Below are positions 41,893 through 54,396 of a stretch of 64,000 nt of DNA, piece after piece (the stretch's first letter is position 1; every line of letters begins with the position of its first letter). A program made the translations under genes and the position numbers. The DNA lies in contig CM076949.1 of assembly GCA_039566865.1 (NCBI GenBank), forward strand, positions 13,617,501 through 13,681,500, read 5' to 3'. The notes beneath the pieces were generated by a model, which saw nothing but the letters and a program-made list of their open reading frames with translations, did no database searches and had not been told where the DNA came from. This DNA comes from Aurelia coerulea (Eukaryota > Cnidaria > Scyphozoa > Semaeostomeae > Ulmaridae).

Positions 41893-43716
41893 CTATGTAT
41901 CAACCTGCCTAGTGTTTAATCCCTTAGGGGCAAAGCAATCCAGCCGATATTGCCAGAAGCTTTCCCGCATCCTATTTCCCCCCGTTAGCCTATCGATTAT
42001 CTTAATACTAATATCCTTCAGAAACCCGTGGTGGCCTTCTCCAGTAAAATGCCTGAAGAATTCCGCCTGGGGTACTGAGGCCCCCGAATTAAACTTAAGA
42101 CTGCACGCCTTGTAATTGTTAAACCTAAGCCTAAAAGGCGTGCAGGTGCTACCAACATATTGTACACCACAAACAGTACATTCCAACAAATACACAACAT
42201 TTGACGAGTCACAATTAAACGAATAGTTTATCCTATATTCCCGGCTATCTATGTTTGAATGAAAATGTCCACTATTACTCACGACATTACACACTTGACA
42301 ACGAGATTTACCACAACGAGAACATCCCTTCTTATCAGTCCCCCCATTTCCCTCACTACTGAGCCTAGCCCTAACAAGTATATCCTTAAGGTTCTTACAT
42401 CTCCTAAATGCTATTAAAGGTGGCTCAGGAAACACCGCCCTATGCTCCTCCGAGTTTGTGAGCATAGAATGGAGTCTCCTGGCAACCTTCCCCAAACTAT
42501 TGAGTGCTGGATGGTATGTGGCAACAAGTGGAACCCTTTCCCCCCTCCCTTGGTTATTGGTCCTATTTCCCGCATTTGCTAGAAGAGTTGTCCTATCCAA
42601 CCTACGTACCCTATCTATTTGTTCGTTAACTAAAGTCTCTTCGTAGCCCCTGTCCTTAAGCCATCCAGCTAACTCGCCTACCCTCTCCTGAAATTGGCGA
42701 TCTTCCGAGCATATCCTACGAAACCTAAGAGCCTGACCATAGGGGATCGCCTTCTTCGTGTGCCAGGGGTGACAAGACTTCTTATGCAAGTACTGATGTG
42801 TATCAGTTGCCTTGCAAAACAAGTCTGTTGAAAGGACTCCCCCCGCCCCCACGCTAACCTGAACATCTAAAAAACTAATACTATCCCGTGATTGCTCGCT
42901 AGTAAACTTAATGGTTTCGTGGCTACTGTTGAGATGATTGATGAAAGACTTCAGCTTTTCCTCCCCGTGCATCCAGATAAAGAAAACATCATCGATGAAT
43001 CTCATCCAGATGAGCGGCTTGTCAGGTGAAGCCTCCAACAACCTCTCTTCCAACCGGGTCATGAAGAGATTGGCATAGGCCGGAGCGAACTTCGTGCCTA
43101 TAGCCGTGCCCAATTTCTGCTTATAAATCCTATCATTAAATTCAAAATAATTATTCTCCAAGACCAAGGACGCCAACCCCACTAGGGTATCAGTAGCCAC
43201 GCCCGGGTTTTCCCTTCTATCCAGCGCCTCCCTGATGGTCTCTAAGCCCTCCCCGTGTGGAATGCTTGGATAGAGTCCCACAACATCAACTGTACACAAC
43301 AAAGCCCCCTCTGGTATCCTACCTAGCTTACTTAGCCTAGACAAAAAGTGGTTAGTGTCCTTAACATATGACCTACTTTGGCTAACCAACGGGTTAAGGT
43401 GGTGGTCTAGATATTCTGAAATATGTTCTGTTATAGTACCACAATTGGAAATGACTGGTCGACCCTTAACACTACTAAGACCCTTGTGGATCTTAGGCAA
43501 TAAATAAAATCAACCTAACCTAGAATCTTTAATTTCCAAATACTCAGTCACTCCCTCTAGACCGGGGTCCCCCTCCCTCAGTTCTTTCAACCTAGAATTA
43601 ATGGTCTTACCCAAATCTACCGTGGGGTCCACCTCTATTTCTTCATAAACCTGCCTATCGTCTAATTGTCGGTTAGCCTCACTTATGTATATATATATAC
43701 ATATATATATACACAC
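41893..43716 (-). pseudogene. Penelope-like element: reverse transcriptase and GIY-YIG endonuclease, one in-frame stop
   Basis: The frame at 43500-41893 (535 codons) has FYLLPKIHKG just before it, VKGRPVISNCG, the RT segments TVDVVGLYPSIPHGEG and LGTAIGTKFAPAYANL, and the catalytic box MRFIDDVFFIW (about 43000-42970). A C-x2-C-x4-C-x2-C cluster CSRCGKSRCQVC follows, then a GIY-YIG nuclease VVYLLECTVCGVQYVGST with R at the expected place (about 42200-42100). An N-terminal piece (QVYEEIEVDPTVDLG..., 43716-43510) is in the same frame, separated only by TGA at about 43508. The 5' end is lost in a TA run. RT and nuclease together perform target-primed insertion, with TA-rich targets often used. 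Confidence 0.9.
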
Positions 43717-43849
43717 ATCTCTCCCTTAGTAACTGGCGCATGAAAACTTAACTTTCCATACACTTGAATGCTAATTACGACGGCGGGCCAGCGCGGTGCC
43801 GCAGGCGACGCGCGGCAAGCCTAGTGTATATTATTCATTTTTTTTTCAT
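43717..43849. other. GC-rich spacer
   Basis: A GC-rich stretch (GCGGGCCAGCGCGGTGCCGC) between the Penelope-like element and the LINE tail. I see no gene. Confidence 0.3.
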
Positions 43850-45399
43850 TTTAAATTATTTATACACAATATCCCTTCAGCATAATAAAACTACAAAAAA
43901 CATACAATGCAATTAATCAATATATTTATATAAACAAAAGAAAAACATCGAGGGTTAAAGATTATATTGCTGTTCTCCCAGGGAGTTGTGCTTCAAATTG
44001 CTTTCAGCTCATCAAATGTATTTTTAGCTGTCTTTTGAATCGGCACAAGGTAGGTAGTTCCCTGATATTTAAAGGGATTTCATTCCATTTTTTGGCATGC
44101 TCCAGAGTGTACCTTGGAATCTGAAGATCTCTACAGAACCGCGTGTTATAACTGGAGTATTGAGATCTTTGTTGAAATTTGTTCCAGAGATTTTCCGGGC
44201 TGAGTCTGTTCATGATCTTATAGGCCATAACTGCACGATCAAACATGACAAGTTGTCCAACCTGAAGGAAATTATTCGATTATCTTTTATCCTGGACGTA
44301 TCGATCATGGAAATGGCTCTGTTTTGAAGACGTTGAAGGGACTCTTTTCTTGAATTAGAGAGGCTACCCCAGATTACATCTGCATATCGCATGTGACTTT
44401 CTATAAGAGCACGATATACATTGCTTAACTGAGATTGTGGGAGGATGTTCTTCAATTTTTTTAAAGATGCGAGACCTCCGCGAACTTTCCCTTTGACAGT
44501 TTTGAATTGTTCTTCCCAGTTATGCCCTTCGTCTACAATGACTCCAAGTGATTTGGTTTTTTTCACTCGTTTTATATCTGAACCATTCAGTCTCAATGTA
44601 TCGTGTATCTCCACTTTATTAGTTTTACGAGGGTGCCCAATTACCATATACTCTGTTTTTTGTGGATTGGCACTTAATTTATTTATCCGCATCCATTCAG
44701 AAATATGGGTCAACTCCTCTTGAGCCTTATTGAGTTCTTCGACATCTTTTTATGTTAAGGTCACGTGAGTATCATCAGCATACATACCGGCCTTCGAGAC
44801 TTTCAAACATTCTTCAAAGTCATTGAGGTACCTTATGAAGAGAAGGGGGCCAATACAGGAACCTTGGGGAATGCCACATGTAACTGTCATAGGCCTTGAT
44901 TCATAACCGTTGGCGGCACAGTACTGCTTTCTGTTTTCAAGGTATGATTTAAACCAGTCTCCGGAAAGTTCTCGAATACCGTATTTCCTCAATTTTTCTA
45001 ACAAAATCTTATGGTCAACAGTATCGAAAGCCTTTTTGAGATCTAGGAATATTGCTAAATTAAAGTGCTTGTGGTCAATATTCTCATACCAATAGTCAGT
45101 ACTATCAATCAATAATGTTATTGTTGAACAAAGTTTTTGAAAAGCTGATTGACTCATTGTCAGAACCTTGTTTGCTTTGAGATATTCGTAAACTTGGTCA
45201 TGTACAATCCTTTCAAGGATTCTCGAGAACACAGAGATCACCGAGATAGGCCTATAGTTGTTAGCCTCACTATTAGAACCTGATTTGAAAATGGGGGTGA
45301 CCTTCGCCAGTTTGCAGATGTCAGGGAAAATACCCTTCCGTAAAGAAGAGTTGAAAACCATTGTCAACGGTTTACATATGAGATCCGCAGCGTCGTATT
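43850..45399 (-). pseudogene. LINE (APE-type, CR1/L2-like) 5'-truncated copy B
   Basis: The minus-strand RT starts inside the fingers (KVTPIFKSGSNSEANNYRPI) and shows LAIFLDLKKAFDTVDH, VTCGIPQGSCIGPLLFIRYL and MYADDTHVTL. An in-frame TAA at about 44748 follows, then the thumb and tail (NPQKTEYMVIG, KSLGVIVDEG, QRLQNRAISMI). A frameshift near 44250 leads to FDRAVMAYKIMNRLSPENL and AKKWNEIPLNIRE. A short A/T tail with the pattern TAAAATGAAAAAAAAATGAA ends the copy at about 43850. Endonuclease and ORF1 are missing. Confidence 0.85.
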
Positions 45400-45560
45400 A
45401 TCTATATTATTAAAACGTGAAGCGAATTTTGTGTGGCGTAAAACTCGATCACCGTTGCGCTGATCCTCGCGAAACTTTCCAAATATCTTCGTCTTCTCTC
45501 TACGGGGTGCAATAGAGATTTTGCTTTCTAAAATTCGCCCCCAAATCAGGGTAAGGGGCG
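45400..45560. other. Spacer between head-to-head LINE copies
   Basis: 160 bases of moderately GC-rich sequence, with no homology I can name. Confidence 0.3.
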
Positions 45561-47510
45561 AATGCGGTGACATCATTTTTGATCATCTTCAGCGTCTACA
45601 AACTAGAGCAAGATCGTTAATAGAAGGCTCTAGATTAAAGGATGGGTGGAGTTGCAACTGGCTTTCAGTCTTAAACTTAATCAAATTTGACAGGGCCGTG
45701 ATGATTTACAAAATAATGAATGGTCTCTGCCCGGGCAACTTAAGAGGGAGGCTTGTTACCAGATCTCAATTATCTAGCCATCGAACGAGAAATCAGTTAG
45801 ATGTGGACACCCCAAGACAGAACCTAGAATCCTCCAAAAGCAGTTTTTTCTACTCTGGTGCTAAAACGTGGAATGAAATCCCAGTAGAAATCAGAATGAG
45901 TTCCACAATAGACCATTCCCATGATTACGTCACCACCAGTGCGGCGCGCAATGCATGCCGGTACTGGTAGTTAAACACCTAGCCGAGTTAATGTGTTTTG
46001 TATAGGAAGTGTATGATAAGTTGTGTATTGCGTTGGAAATATCGAAGACAAATTCGAAAAATCAACTAAATTTACTGTAGAACATGTCACTAGATGTTTA
46101 AGAAACTCAAGTCCTGGATTCCGTTTGACTAGAGCGCAGACGAAAGAATTTTTAGGAGGAAGGGTTGACGAAAGTTCAGTGTGGCCTAATGAAAATATTG
46201 TGAGCATATGGTAAGTTGTGTTTTGCGTTGGAAATATCCAAGAAAAATTTGAGAAGTCACCCAAATTCCACGAACAGCATGTCCCTAGATGTTTTAATTC
46301 TCCGAACGGCAGATGTTTTAGAGACTCTAGTGAGGGGTTTACCGTTTAAGTGCTACAAAAGTGCAGATGAAGCGGAGATGAAGGAAATATTCGCAAGGAA
46401 AGTCAATGAAAACGTAATGCGGCCTAACGTAAACATTGCAAGTGATTTGAGGAGGCCAGAAAAGGGGGAGAGAAAGGGCTAAACTCTTTCTCTAAAATTA
46501 GACCAAAATCTAAACTTAGAGTTTATTATCTTCTGTAGAGACAGAGCCATTGGGATTTTGACGTTTTTAATTTTTTGGCTTCCAACAGCAATCGTATGAA
46601 GGGAGAACTTTCCCCCTTTACGTACTGAACACGATAAAAATCACTGAAGTCAAATCGCTGCAATTCGGCTATGGTTACATTAAGCACATAAAATTGAGTA
46701 TATTGCTTACTGCACAGAGGAAAATCCGAAAATTTACCATAATTCTCAATTTTTCATGGTTTTGAGAAAGTCAAAATGCTGTTTTTTTTAACTCTGGCAT
46801 CATTTATACGCTTGAAGTGTGCTGTTCCCAACCCGTGATCTTCCTCGCTGTAAAATGTTTCCACGTTTGCGTCAGTCCCTGTTTTCAGAATTTTTTCCGA
46901 CTGAGATAGAGTTATTAGATATAGATGTAAAGTTCAGGATTCCTTTTTTGTAATGGTAATGGATTCAGTAAACGGCATGTGAATCAGCCGAAAACAATCA
47001 CCTCCTTGCCTCCTTTTTCGCTCGCAATGTTTTCATTAGGCCACACTGCACTTTCGTCAACTCTTCCCCCTGAAAATTCCTTCGTCTGCGTTCTAGTCAA
47101 ACTGAATCCAGGACTTGAGTTTCTGAAACATCTACGGACATGTTCTTCGGTAAATGAAGTTGATTTTTCGAATTTTTCTTCGATATTTTCAACGCAATAC
47201 ACAACTTCTCATACACTTCCTATACAAAACACATTAACTCGGCCAGGTGTTTAACTACCAGTACCAGCATGCATTGCGCGCCGCACTGGTGGTGACGTAA
47301 TCATGGGAATGGTCTATTAGCACATTCAAAAGGAAACTGAAGGAATTCCTAAACAATTAGCATCCTTCCCGAAGCACGATCCCTAGGAAGATCAGCAAAT
47401 TTGTATTATTTTATTTGTAAATAGATGTTTATTTTGTATAGGAATAGTTCTTTTTTAGCTAATAGGGTTTTTGTGTTTAAATATGATAAAATGAAAAAAA
47501 ATGAAAAAAT
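45561..47510 (+). pseudogene. LINE 3' fragment, copy C, interrupted by a 1.4-kb element
   Basis: 45561-45909 reads LQRLQTRARSLIEGSR, FDRAVMIYKIMNGLCPGNL and YSGAKTWNEIPVEIRMSST. The reading resumes in register at 47316 (STFKRKLKEFLNN, stop at 47358). The 3' tail ends near 47510 in the same TAAAATGAAAAAAAATGAA pattern as copy B, so both belong to one family. The 1,406-bp element at 45910-47315 splits it. Confidence 0.8.
45910..47315. mobile_element. 1.4-kb DNA element with about 300-bp inverted ends
   Basis: The left end AGACCATTCCCATGATTACG is mirrored at the right end (CGTAATCATGGGAATGGTCT). The inversion continues for about 300 bp through GCGGCGCGCAATGCATGC. The flanking bases AT are repeated (45908-45909 and 47316-47317), and removing the element restores the LINE frame. 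Each arm reads YCVGNIEDKFEKS and similar in translation, and a second, diverged copy of that segment lies at about 46215-46300, which suggests a decayed coding region inside the arms. No transposase is recognised. Confidence 0.85.
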
Positions 47511-47991
47511 CAAAGGATTGGCGGAATCCCTCTCAGTTTTCTGTGTACAAGGAAATGATCTTTAGACATATCATAATTAGCGGACCATTAGTACATCGAA
47601 CCTTCGTCTTACTCCCACTTTTTCTATTGAAAGGGCAAGGGCAGAGTTTCATAGATCGGCCTCTTTTTCCAGCTAAAATATCGTTGGTTCGAGAGGAGAG
47701 AACAGGGGAATTTTAATGGGGGCTTCCAATGAGAAAGGGAGATCATGCTAAGGTGCAAGGGACTGACATTCGAAGGTTCCTATTGTTCCACTGCTCCGGA
47801 TTATACATTTTCAATTGCGAAGCAGCAGCATTTGTGTGATTAGACCACATTGAAATATTAGGGCCTTCGTCGTAATGGCTTTCAAAACAGTCGTGAGTCT
47901 TTCGTTCATTGCTGCGAAGCGCGCATGCGCAAGCAGTCTTCTAGAGGGATTTGATTGAGGATTGAGGGCGGACAGTGGACCGTGGATTAAC
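47511..47991. other. No recognisable gene
   Basis: Contains CGAAGCGCGCATGCGCAAGCAG near 47928-47948, an NRF1-like palindrome in a CpG-richer patch. I see no credible ORF. Confidence 0.3.
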
Positions 47992-48782
47992 TTAAACAAG
48001 CTGTTAACGCAGTTAAGTAAGTGCTGCTCATAGCATTGTTTGTGATACAATTGTCACGGCCATTTTTACGGTCCACAAAAAAGACCACCAATAATACAAA
48101 CTGTTACCAGATGAACCTTTGAAGAACTGTTGTGGCTAACTGTTGTGCATCATGTACTCTCAAGACTGATTTCAATTCAAGCCAAAGTACAAAACCCCTT
48201 ATTTATACAGAATTGAACGGGAGAGCACTTTGTATGGTACTATATTGTATCAAGTTCCGGGGGAGGGGTTAGACTGATTGCAAGTTCGTAGTTATTGCTA
48301 TTGATAGGCTGATGGACGCTATAACTACGACTCATGGACTTTCACATTGAAAATTGGGACGAAATTGTTTCCCTCGATTTCATGTCCGATATGGAAACCA
48401 TAGCAACGCTGTACGAAAAGGCGAGTAATGGCGTTGGGCCTAAATTGTCAGCTCAAACCTCGGATAATAAAACGTCTCGAAATTCAAGTTTTGAGTGATG
48501 TTAGCAATGAACAAAAGTCACAAGTATTCGCATGAATGTTTCTTTAATCTAAGAATTGACAAACCTTTCAGTTTCAACAAGAATTTCCTCATTTTGAAGG
48601 CAATCTTCATCTAGCAATAGTGCACGCCAACACGTCGCAGCTCCTGAAATTCTCCAACTACCGAAAAGAGGCCATTAACCTCGTTTCAAAGGGCACAGAA
48701 AAATCTGTGCGCCTATTGTTTATTTTCGTCCCACTTTTTGATGTGAAAGTCCATAAGTCCCAGTTTGAGCAAAAATATATAT

Positions 48783-48816
48783 TGTTGTTGTTGTTGTCAT
48801 TGCTGTTGTTGTTGCG
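48783..48816 (+). repeat. (TTG)n microsatellite
   Basis: Imperfect TTG trinucleotide run. The apparent poly-Leu or poly-Asn ORFs here are by-products of the repeat. Confidence 0.9.
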
Positions 48817-48839
48817 ATAACTGGGACTATTTCGTGAGT

Positions 48840-49200
48840 CTAGGGAGGGGTGGGGGTAACTTAAATTTACATGGTACGGGGTTGTGTCATTCAAAGCGTA
48901 AAACTACCACCCATAAATCCGGAAAATTTCTGAAGAGTATACCCATAAATCTGGAAAATCTCTGAAAAGTATACCCATAGATCCGGAAAATCTCAAATAC
49001 CCATAAATCCGGAATAGCCGAAAAAGTTGACCCATCAATGAAGTTTTACCAAAAATCATACCCATAAATCCAGATAATGTAAAAAATCGTTGAAAACCAT
49101 ACCCATGAATCTGGACGACTCCATGGTAAAAAAGGTTCCCTGAAAATGGCACAACCCCATACCAAGGAGAACTTAAGCTAACAACCCCCCCCTCGGGGAT
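48840..49200. repeat. Repeat element with degenerate 33-36-bp internal repeats
   Basis: Units of the form ACCCATAAATCCGGAAAATCTCTGAAAAGT recur at least six times between GGGGTGGGGGTAACTTAA at the left and TTAAGCTAACAACCCCCCCC at the right, which form rough inverted ends. It is similar in design to 23493-24276 and 60820-61110. Confidence 0.65.
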
Positions 49201-49662
49201 CAAATTGTTCGACTATTATTGAAGATGCTGATCAAGGCAGATAGAAGCAGATAATTGAGATTCAGGGCTAATTACAAAGAAATGATCAAAGCTGGTATGC
49301 TATTAAAACATTGAACTTTACTTTACTTCAAATGCCAATGTCGATCTTCGGAAAAATATAAAAAAAATATACCATGTGAAGTACCACCTGGGAAAAAGAA
49401 AGCCTTGTTGTCCAAGAAAATGCAAAAAGAACTGACATTAATCAACTGTTCTTAAAATTGCACTTCATTTGAGTCTAACATCATTTTGAGTTTTTTATGA
49501 ATATTATTGTCGCATAATGCAGTTTTAGAATTTGCAAACAGTTTCTTTTGTTCTTCAGAAATTGTTTCTGTGTCGGAAAAAACTGCAATTTAACTTGATT
49601 TTAGCGCCGAAATCTCCATGCTATGAGCAGCACTTACTTAACTGCGTTAACAGCTAGTTTAA

Positions 49663-49969
49663 CCATAACATTTGAGCATTGTTGAATTCTGAAATAATTA
49701 GAACAAGCTGATTGAACTTGAGTGTAGTCATTATGTTTTAAGTATAAATTCTCTTTCGAATGACGCATTGCAGAGCTCTCGTTCTGTCCCAAGACAACGT
49801 CAGGCCTTTCACAGTTGACATCTGATCAGACTTATAACATCATGGCAGTTATCACTATTGAATTGTTTTGACAGTCTTGCTTTCAGCAAAGGTAACTGGA
49901 CTCATTGTAATTAGTCTGTAAACTGCTAGCCAAAAGGAAAAGCTTTTCTGGCATTTATCCCGTCTAAAT
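49663..49969. other. No recognisable feature
   Basis: About 300 bases of ordinary AT-rich sequence between the TIR element and the LINE tail. Confidence 0.3.
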
Positions 49970-51249
49970 ATTTTTTTTTTATTTTTTTTTTATTTTAAAA
50001 TTGTTTACCCAGGGTTACAATTCAGTTTAAGTAACTGTTTTACAATGTACCCTGCAACTAAAAATAAAGCTAACCTAATTACAATGAAAACTAACCTAAT
50101 TACAATATTGAACTAAACCTACAAATGTACAATATATATATTCATCAAAAACTTAAATGGAAAATAAAAATAAAAATGTAAAACCAGCTTTCCTTGAATC
50201 TAATCAATTATGAGCTTTTGAGCTTGGTTTTAAATGACTGGATGGAAGGGGCTAATTTAATATCAGAATGGAGTTTGTTCCATGTATCAGCTCCACGGAA
50301 AGCAAAAGACTTTTGGCCATAAGCTGTTCTCATTCGAGTTATGGCTAGATCCAACTTAGTGTTGCGTAATACCCGATTGTGAACATCAGATAATCGGGAG
50401 AAAATCTGACAAAGGCTGTCGGGTGCAAGTCCATTTAGGGACTTATATACCATGGTAGATCTTTCTCTGTTGACTAGCCTGTCAACTGAAAGCCATCCTA
50501 ATCTTTGCAGCAAAGGAGCAGCCGATGAAACCAAAGGGCTGCTCGTGACATTTCTTGCAGCTCTGTTCTGCAATTTTTGCAAGGTATTCAGCTTGGTATT
50601 GCCACAGCATCCCCACACTGAGCAACAATAGCTCAAATGAGGCTCAACAATGCTTAAATACATGTTTCTTAGGGTCTCTTCTTGGACAAATTGTTTGGCA
50701 TATTTCAAAAGCCCGATGGCTCGTGAGACTTTCTTTTGAAGAAACTTTGCCTGGCTTCCCCATTTCAAATTTTCATCAATCATTACACCAAGATATTTCG
50801 TTTCATGAACAAGATCGATATCATTCCCATTAACTTGAAAGCAAGGGGTGATTTCTGACGTTTTGTTTATCTTCCCCAGCTTTTGGGCTGAACCAATTAT
50901 CATGGCTTGTGTTTTGACGACATTCAAGGAAAGCTTATTGCCCTGCAACCATTTCTCAAGGCAGGCAAGTTCTGCATTGACAACAACGTCAATCTCTTCA
51001 ATTCTATCCGAAGAGAAGGAGATCGCTGTATCGTCTGCGTACATTGTCGCTTGTGCCTTTTTTAAAGCGAAAGGAAGGTCATTTATATAAAGTAAAAATA
51101 AGAGAGGTCCAAGGCAAGATCATTGTGGTACCCCTATATTAATTTCTACTGTATCGGATGTGACACCGTTGACTTTGCAGCACTGCCTGCGATTGTCGAG
51201 ATAAGAGCTGAACCATTGATGTTCGAGACCATCAATCCCGTAATGGTGC
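49970..51249 (-). pseudogene. LINE (CR1/L2-like) 5'-truncated copy D
   Basis: The minus-strand reading starts in HHYGIDGLEHQWFSSYLDNR (about 51249), then INIGVPQ followed by an in-frame TGA in the place of the usual glycine, and SCLGPLLFLLYINDLP. The frame 51044-50208 has MYADDTAISF, KTQAMIIGS, YLGVMIDENLKWG, LQKLQNRAARNVTSS, STMVYKSLNGLAPDSL and FRGADTWNKL. The tail at 49970-50000 is T-rich on the plus strand (A-rich 3' end). Only one stop is visible, so the copy is fairly young but 5'-truncated. Confidence 0.88.
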
Positions 51250-54200
51250 ATTTACGGTTCGCTTCGCGCAGTTACAAAACATAGAACGAATTCAAGGAAT
51301 CACGCCATAAGTCTAGGCCAAGGTTGTTGAAGGCCTACAAAGAAATCGAACAGAAAATATCATGAATTTCTTCCTTACCAAGGAAGGCTTCAGGGGGGGG
51401 GGGGCTCAAATAGGATCGCATATTTCTTCGCCGGGGCATAGAGCTAAAAAGAAACGATCTTCTCACATTTCATTTGTTTTCAAATTGGTTCCTTTCTCCA
51501 GAGATACCCTTTCTCCAGAGAAACTGCGTTAAGAGAAGCTCAGAGATAGGTAAAGAAACCAAGAGGTGGACAAACGTTAACATGGATAAAATTGATTGAA
51601 AAAGATCTTGAGACAGCAAGGGTGATGGTTGCAAAAGAAGATGGAACGATCTTTGTGGCGACTGATGAATATCTAGCAAATAATAGGCCGTTATGGCAGT
51701 GCGTAGTTAGCCGCGCTATGTTAAATTAAACGAAATGCGTTTCAGATAGATAGATAGATACAGAGATACCGCAGGCGGAGGCAGAAGAGGGGACATTAGG
51801 GCAATGAGAGGCATGTCTTAGTCAGAGTTTCTCATTTAATTTGGCCCATCCTAGAGGAGGGGAACAGATATGCTCGCTACCACGGAGCGCTTCGAGGGGG
51901 CTCTCGAATGAACGGGAATTTTATTCTAAACAGTTTGTGAATCGAACAAGGAATGTGCTTTAATGGTTGAGGGATGCGATGCGATAACGACTGACTGTTT
52001 CTTTCATTCGTTGATTAATCAAATACTAGAGGGGTATCGCCCTTTTGGAATGCTTGCATAAGGAAGTAGTTTTTACAATATGAAGCAAACTTTTCGAATA
52101 TTATAAGTATGATACTCTACTCTTCCAATCTTTTTCCTTTAATCTCGTGACAAATTTTGATTTCGTCTCGCTATAATATCAATGTTAATGCTGAGAGGTC
52201 TGAGCAGCCTACATTTAAAAGCCCACTTTTTGGAATGAGGAAAGTTGGTAAAGGAGCCATTGCGATGAATTGCAATGCTTTCAAGATGCCTGACGAAAAC
52301 GAGGATCGACCATGCGACATATATTGAGCTCATGCAGCACAAAGTTGCACCATTATGGCGGCTTAGGCCCATGAGAATGCTCTGACACTCAGTGAACCAT
52401 GTGGCAAGATCACTTACGTGACGTCAAGAATTCCTGTTGATTCGTCATCTCAAAGGTTGAAAAATCGATGAGCCATCACATTTTAATCAGTGGTGCAACA
52501 CTTGGGAACCTGCTTAAAATGATTGATAGGTAGGAAAGCCATTTATTCTTCTTTGCAAAGATTGAGAAATAGCGCTCATACTTCTCCCCGGTAGCTCTGG
52601 TTGCCGTTGCTGCTCTTCTCTGAGTTCTGAGTTTCTATTTGCTTCCACAGGCCGTAGAGGAAGGAAAAGGATATGTCCACTATGAAATTTATTAATGCAG
52701 AACAATTTCTTCAAGAATTCAGGGGATGTGGTATTGAAACTTTTTTTAGTTTAGTGAATGAAAAGCCGTAAATAAGAAACTTCCTGGATTATCAATATTC
52801 AAAAACTTCGTTTCGAAAGTCAGAGACAGTAAATTTAAGAACAAGAGTAGGTATGGGATCAATTTTAAGAACAAGTCCAGCCAAATTAAAAGCGAGAATC
52901 TTAGCTGCAGCAAAACCCAATTAAGCTTTACCATAGCTAAGAGGGCAACTATTACAACAATGAGACACTTGGAATCACCGTGCAACATGCTATGGAAGAG
53001 CCAAGATTGCAATGCTGTTTTTACATTTGGAATTTTAAAGCGCAAGTTTTCTGGTAACCAGTGCATCAAGAAAGATGGAAGTGATGTTTGATAAATCAAA
53101 GTGCCAGTAATGAAGAGAGAAAGACCTCTTCTACGGCTTCAGAATCGGCTCAAGAGTTATCAAAGTGACGTAGGCCCTGCTTAGGCGGCCCATCCCTGCA
53201 GAAAAGAAGAGGATTCACATTTTCCAGGAGCATAGCCCAGGCCTAAATCCGTCAGATAAACACATGAACGATCGTAAACATTGCATAACGATTCATAAAC
53301 ATTGCAGAAACAAGGGTCTAGAGAGGGGGTTCCATTCAGGTAGAAATCAAGATTGATTTTAAACTTAGAAATGAATCAAATGTTAAATGATGGATTTAAA
53401 AAGTTTGCCTACATGTTCTCCCACCCAAAGTACTCCTCTGTTTGCTTGGTGTGGTTATAAGGAAGAAAAATGGATTTGCTGGTTGCTGGTTATATGCCAC
53501 AAAGAGGTTGCCGTGGTAACACTAACATGAACAGGAAATGTGAAGTCAACAAGACTGTTTCATATTGATGTTTGTTGCAGTATTCGGTCGAAGATTTCCA
53601 AGGGCAAGGAATGTCTGTTCAGCTATAAAACTGCGTTTCTACAAACAACAATTAATCTAATTGAAGCAGAGAGTTAATCTTCAAAGCTGCAGTATTTTTT
53701 AAAGCTAATTATCTCAAGGCTCAGCATTGAAAGTCTTTTGGAAGTGACAAAGTGTTCTCCGCGAAAGGATATAAAATCAAATTGCAGGATTATTTGGAAT
53801 AGATTTCAAAATCTACTTTTACTGGAAAAAAATATGTTTCAGTTGGTGTTTATGATGTTATTGCAAAGTTTGATATGAGTGTTGACGCAGTGAAAAAATC
53901 CCTTAGAAATTGTGAAGTAGCACAAAAACATTTCACATAAAAACATAGGTTTACTTTGACTGCACCAGAATATAGTTGCAGAAAATAACGAGAAATGAGC
54001 CTCAAAAGTTTCAAGAAACAAATTTAGTAGTAAAGGGCAGTCCAACAATGACAAGAAAAAGATTTTAGAGTCTGAACGTTTTTGACCTAGCATATTTCAA
54101 CTATTTGATTACTATCATGAACTTTGAAGTCAATTTCCTGGAAACACGATTTTCGCGAAATCTGTGTAATGGATATATTTTTAATTTCCAAACCATAAGA

Positions 54201-54396
54201 GATATTTACATGAAATCTGGTCAAAATGTTCACCGAAGATGGGAATTCAAAATGAACCTCTGCTTTCTACAATTGGCTAAGCACAAGGGGATTAAGACCC
54301 TGATAGCTGAATTTTTTCCCATCAAAATTTAATCATCCAAAATCAGGAAAACCAGTCAACCTCCTTGAAAAGATTTAGGTTCATTTTGACCACCTA
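51250..54396. other. 3.1 kb without a recognisable gene
   Basis: Holds a G10 run near 51394 and a short (GATA)n near 51745. The hydrophobic minus-strand ORF at 52746-53099 has no family resemblance and is probably chance. No TIRs or RT motifs were seen. Confidence 0.4.

Larger units (their letters stand above)
47992..49662. mobile_element. 1.67-kb TIR element (CTGTTAACGCAGTTAAG family)
   Basis: The left end TTAAACAAGCTGTTAACGCAG and the right end CTGCGTTAACAGCTAGTTTAA are inverted, and the inversion includes the following GTAAGTGCTGCTCATAGCAT. The family is present again at 59887-61290 in the opposite orientation, with matching interior (for example CAAGTTAAATTGCAG and CCCAGGTGGTAC blocks). 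The interior has no transposase. It contains a (TTG)n run and a minisatellite-bearing insert at 48840-49200. Confidence 0.8.

Noticed and set aside
43850..47510. Twin-priming inversion of a single LINE insertion
   Set aside because: Copies B and C each have their own 3' tail at the outer end, so they are two insertions head to head.
48658..48894. Poly-Asn ORF
   Set aside because: It is a reading of the (TTG)n microsatellite on the opposite strand.
52746..53099. Hydrophobic 117-codon minus-strand ORF as a membrane protein
   Set aside because: Composition reflects A/T-rich antisense codons; there is no signal-like start, no conserved motif and no neighbour context.
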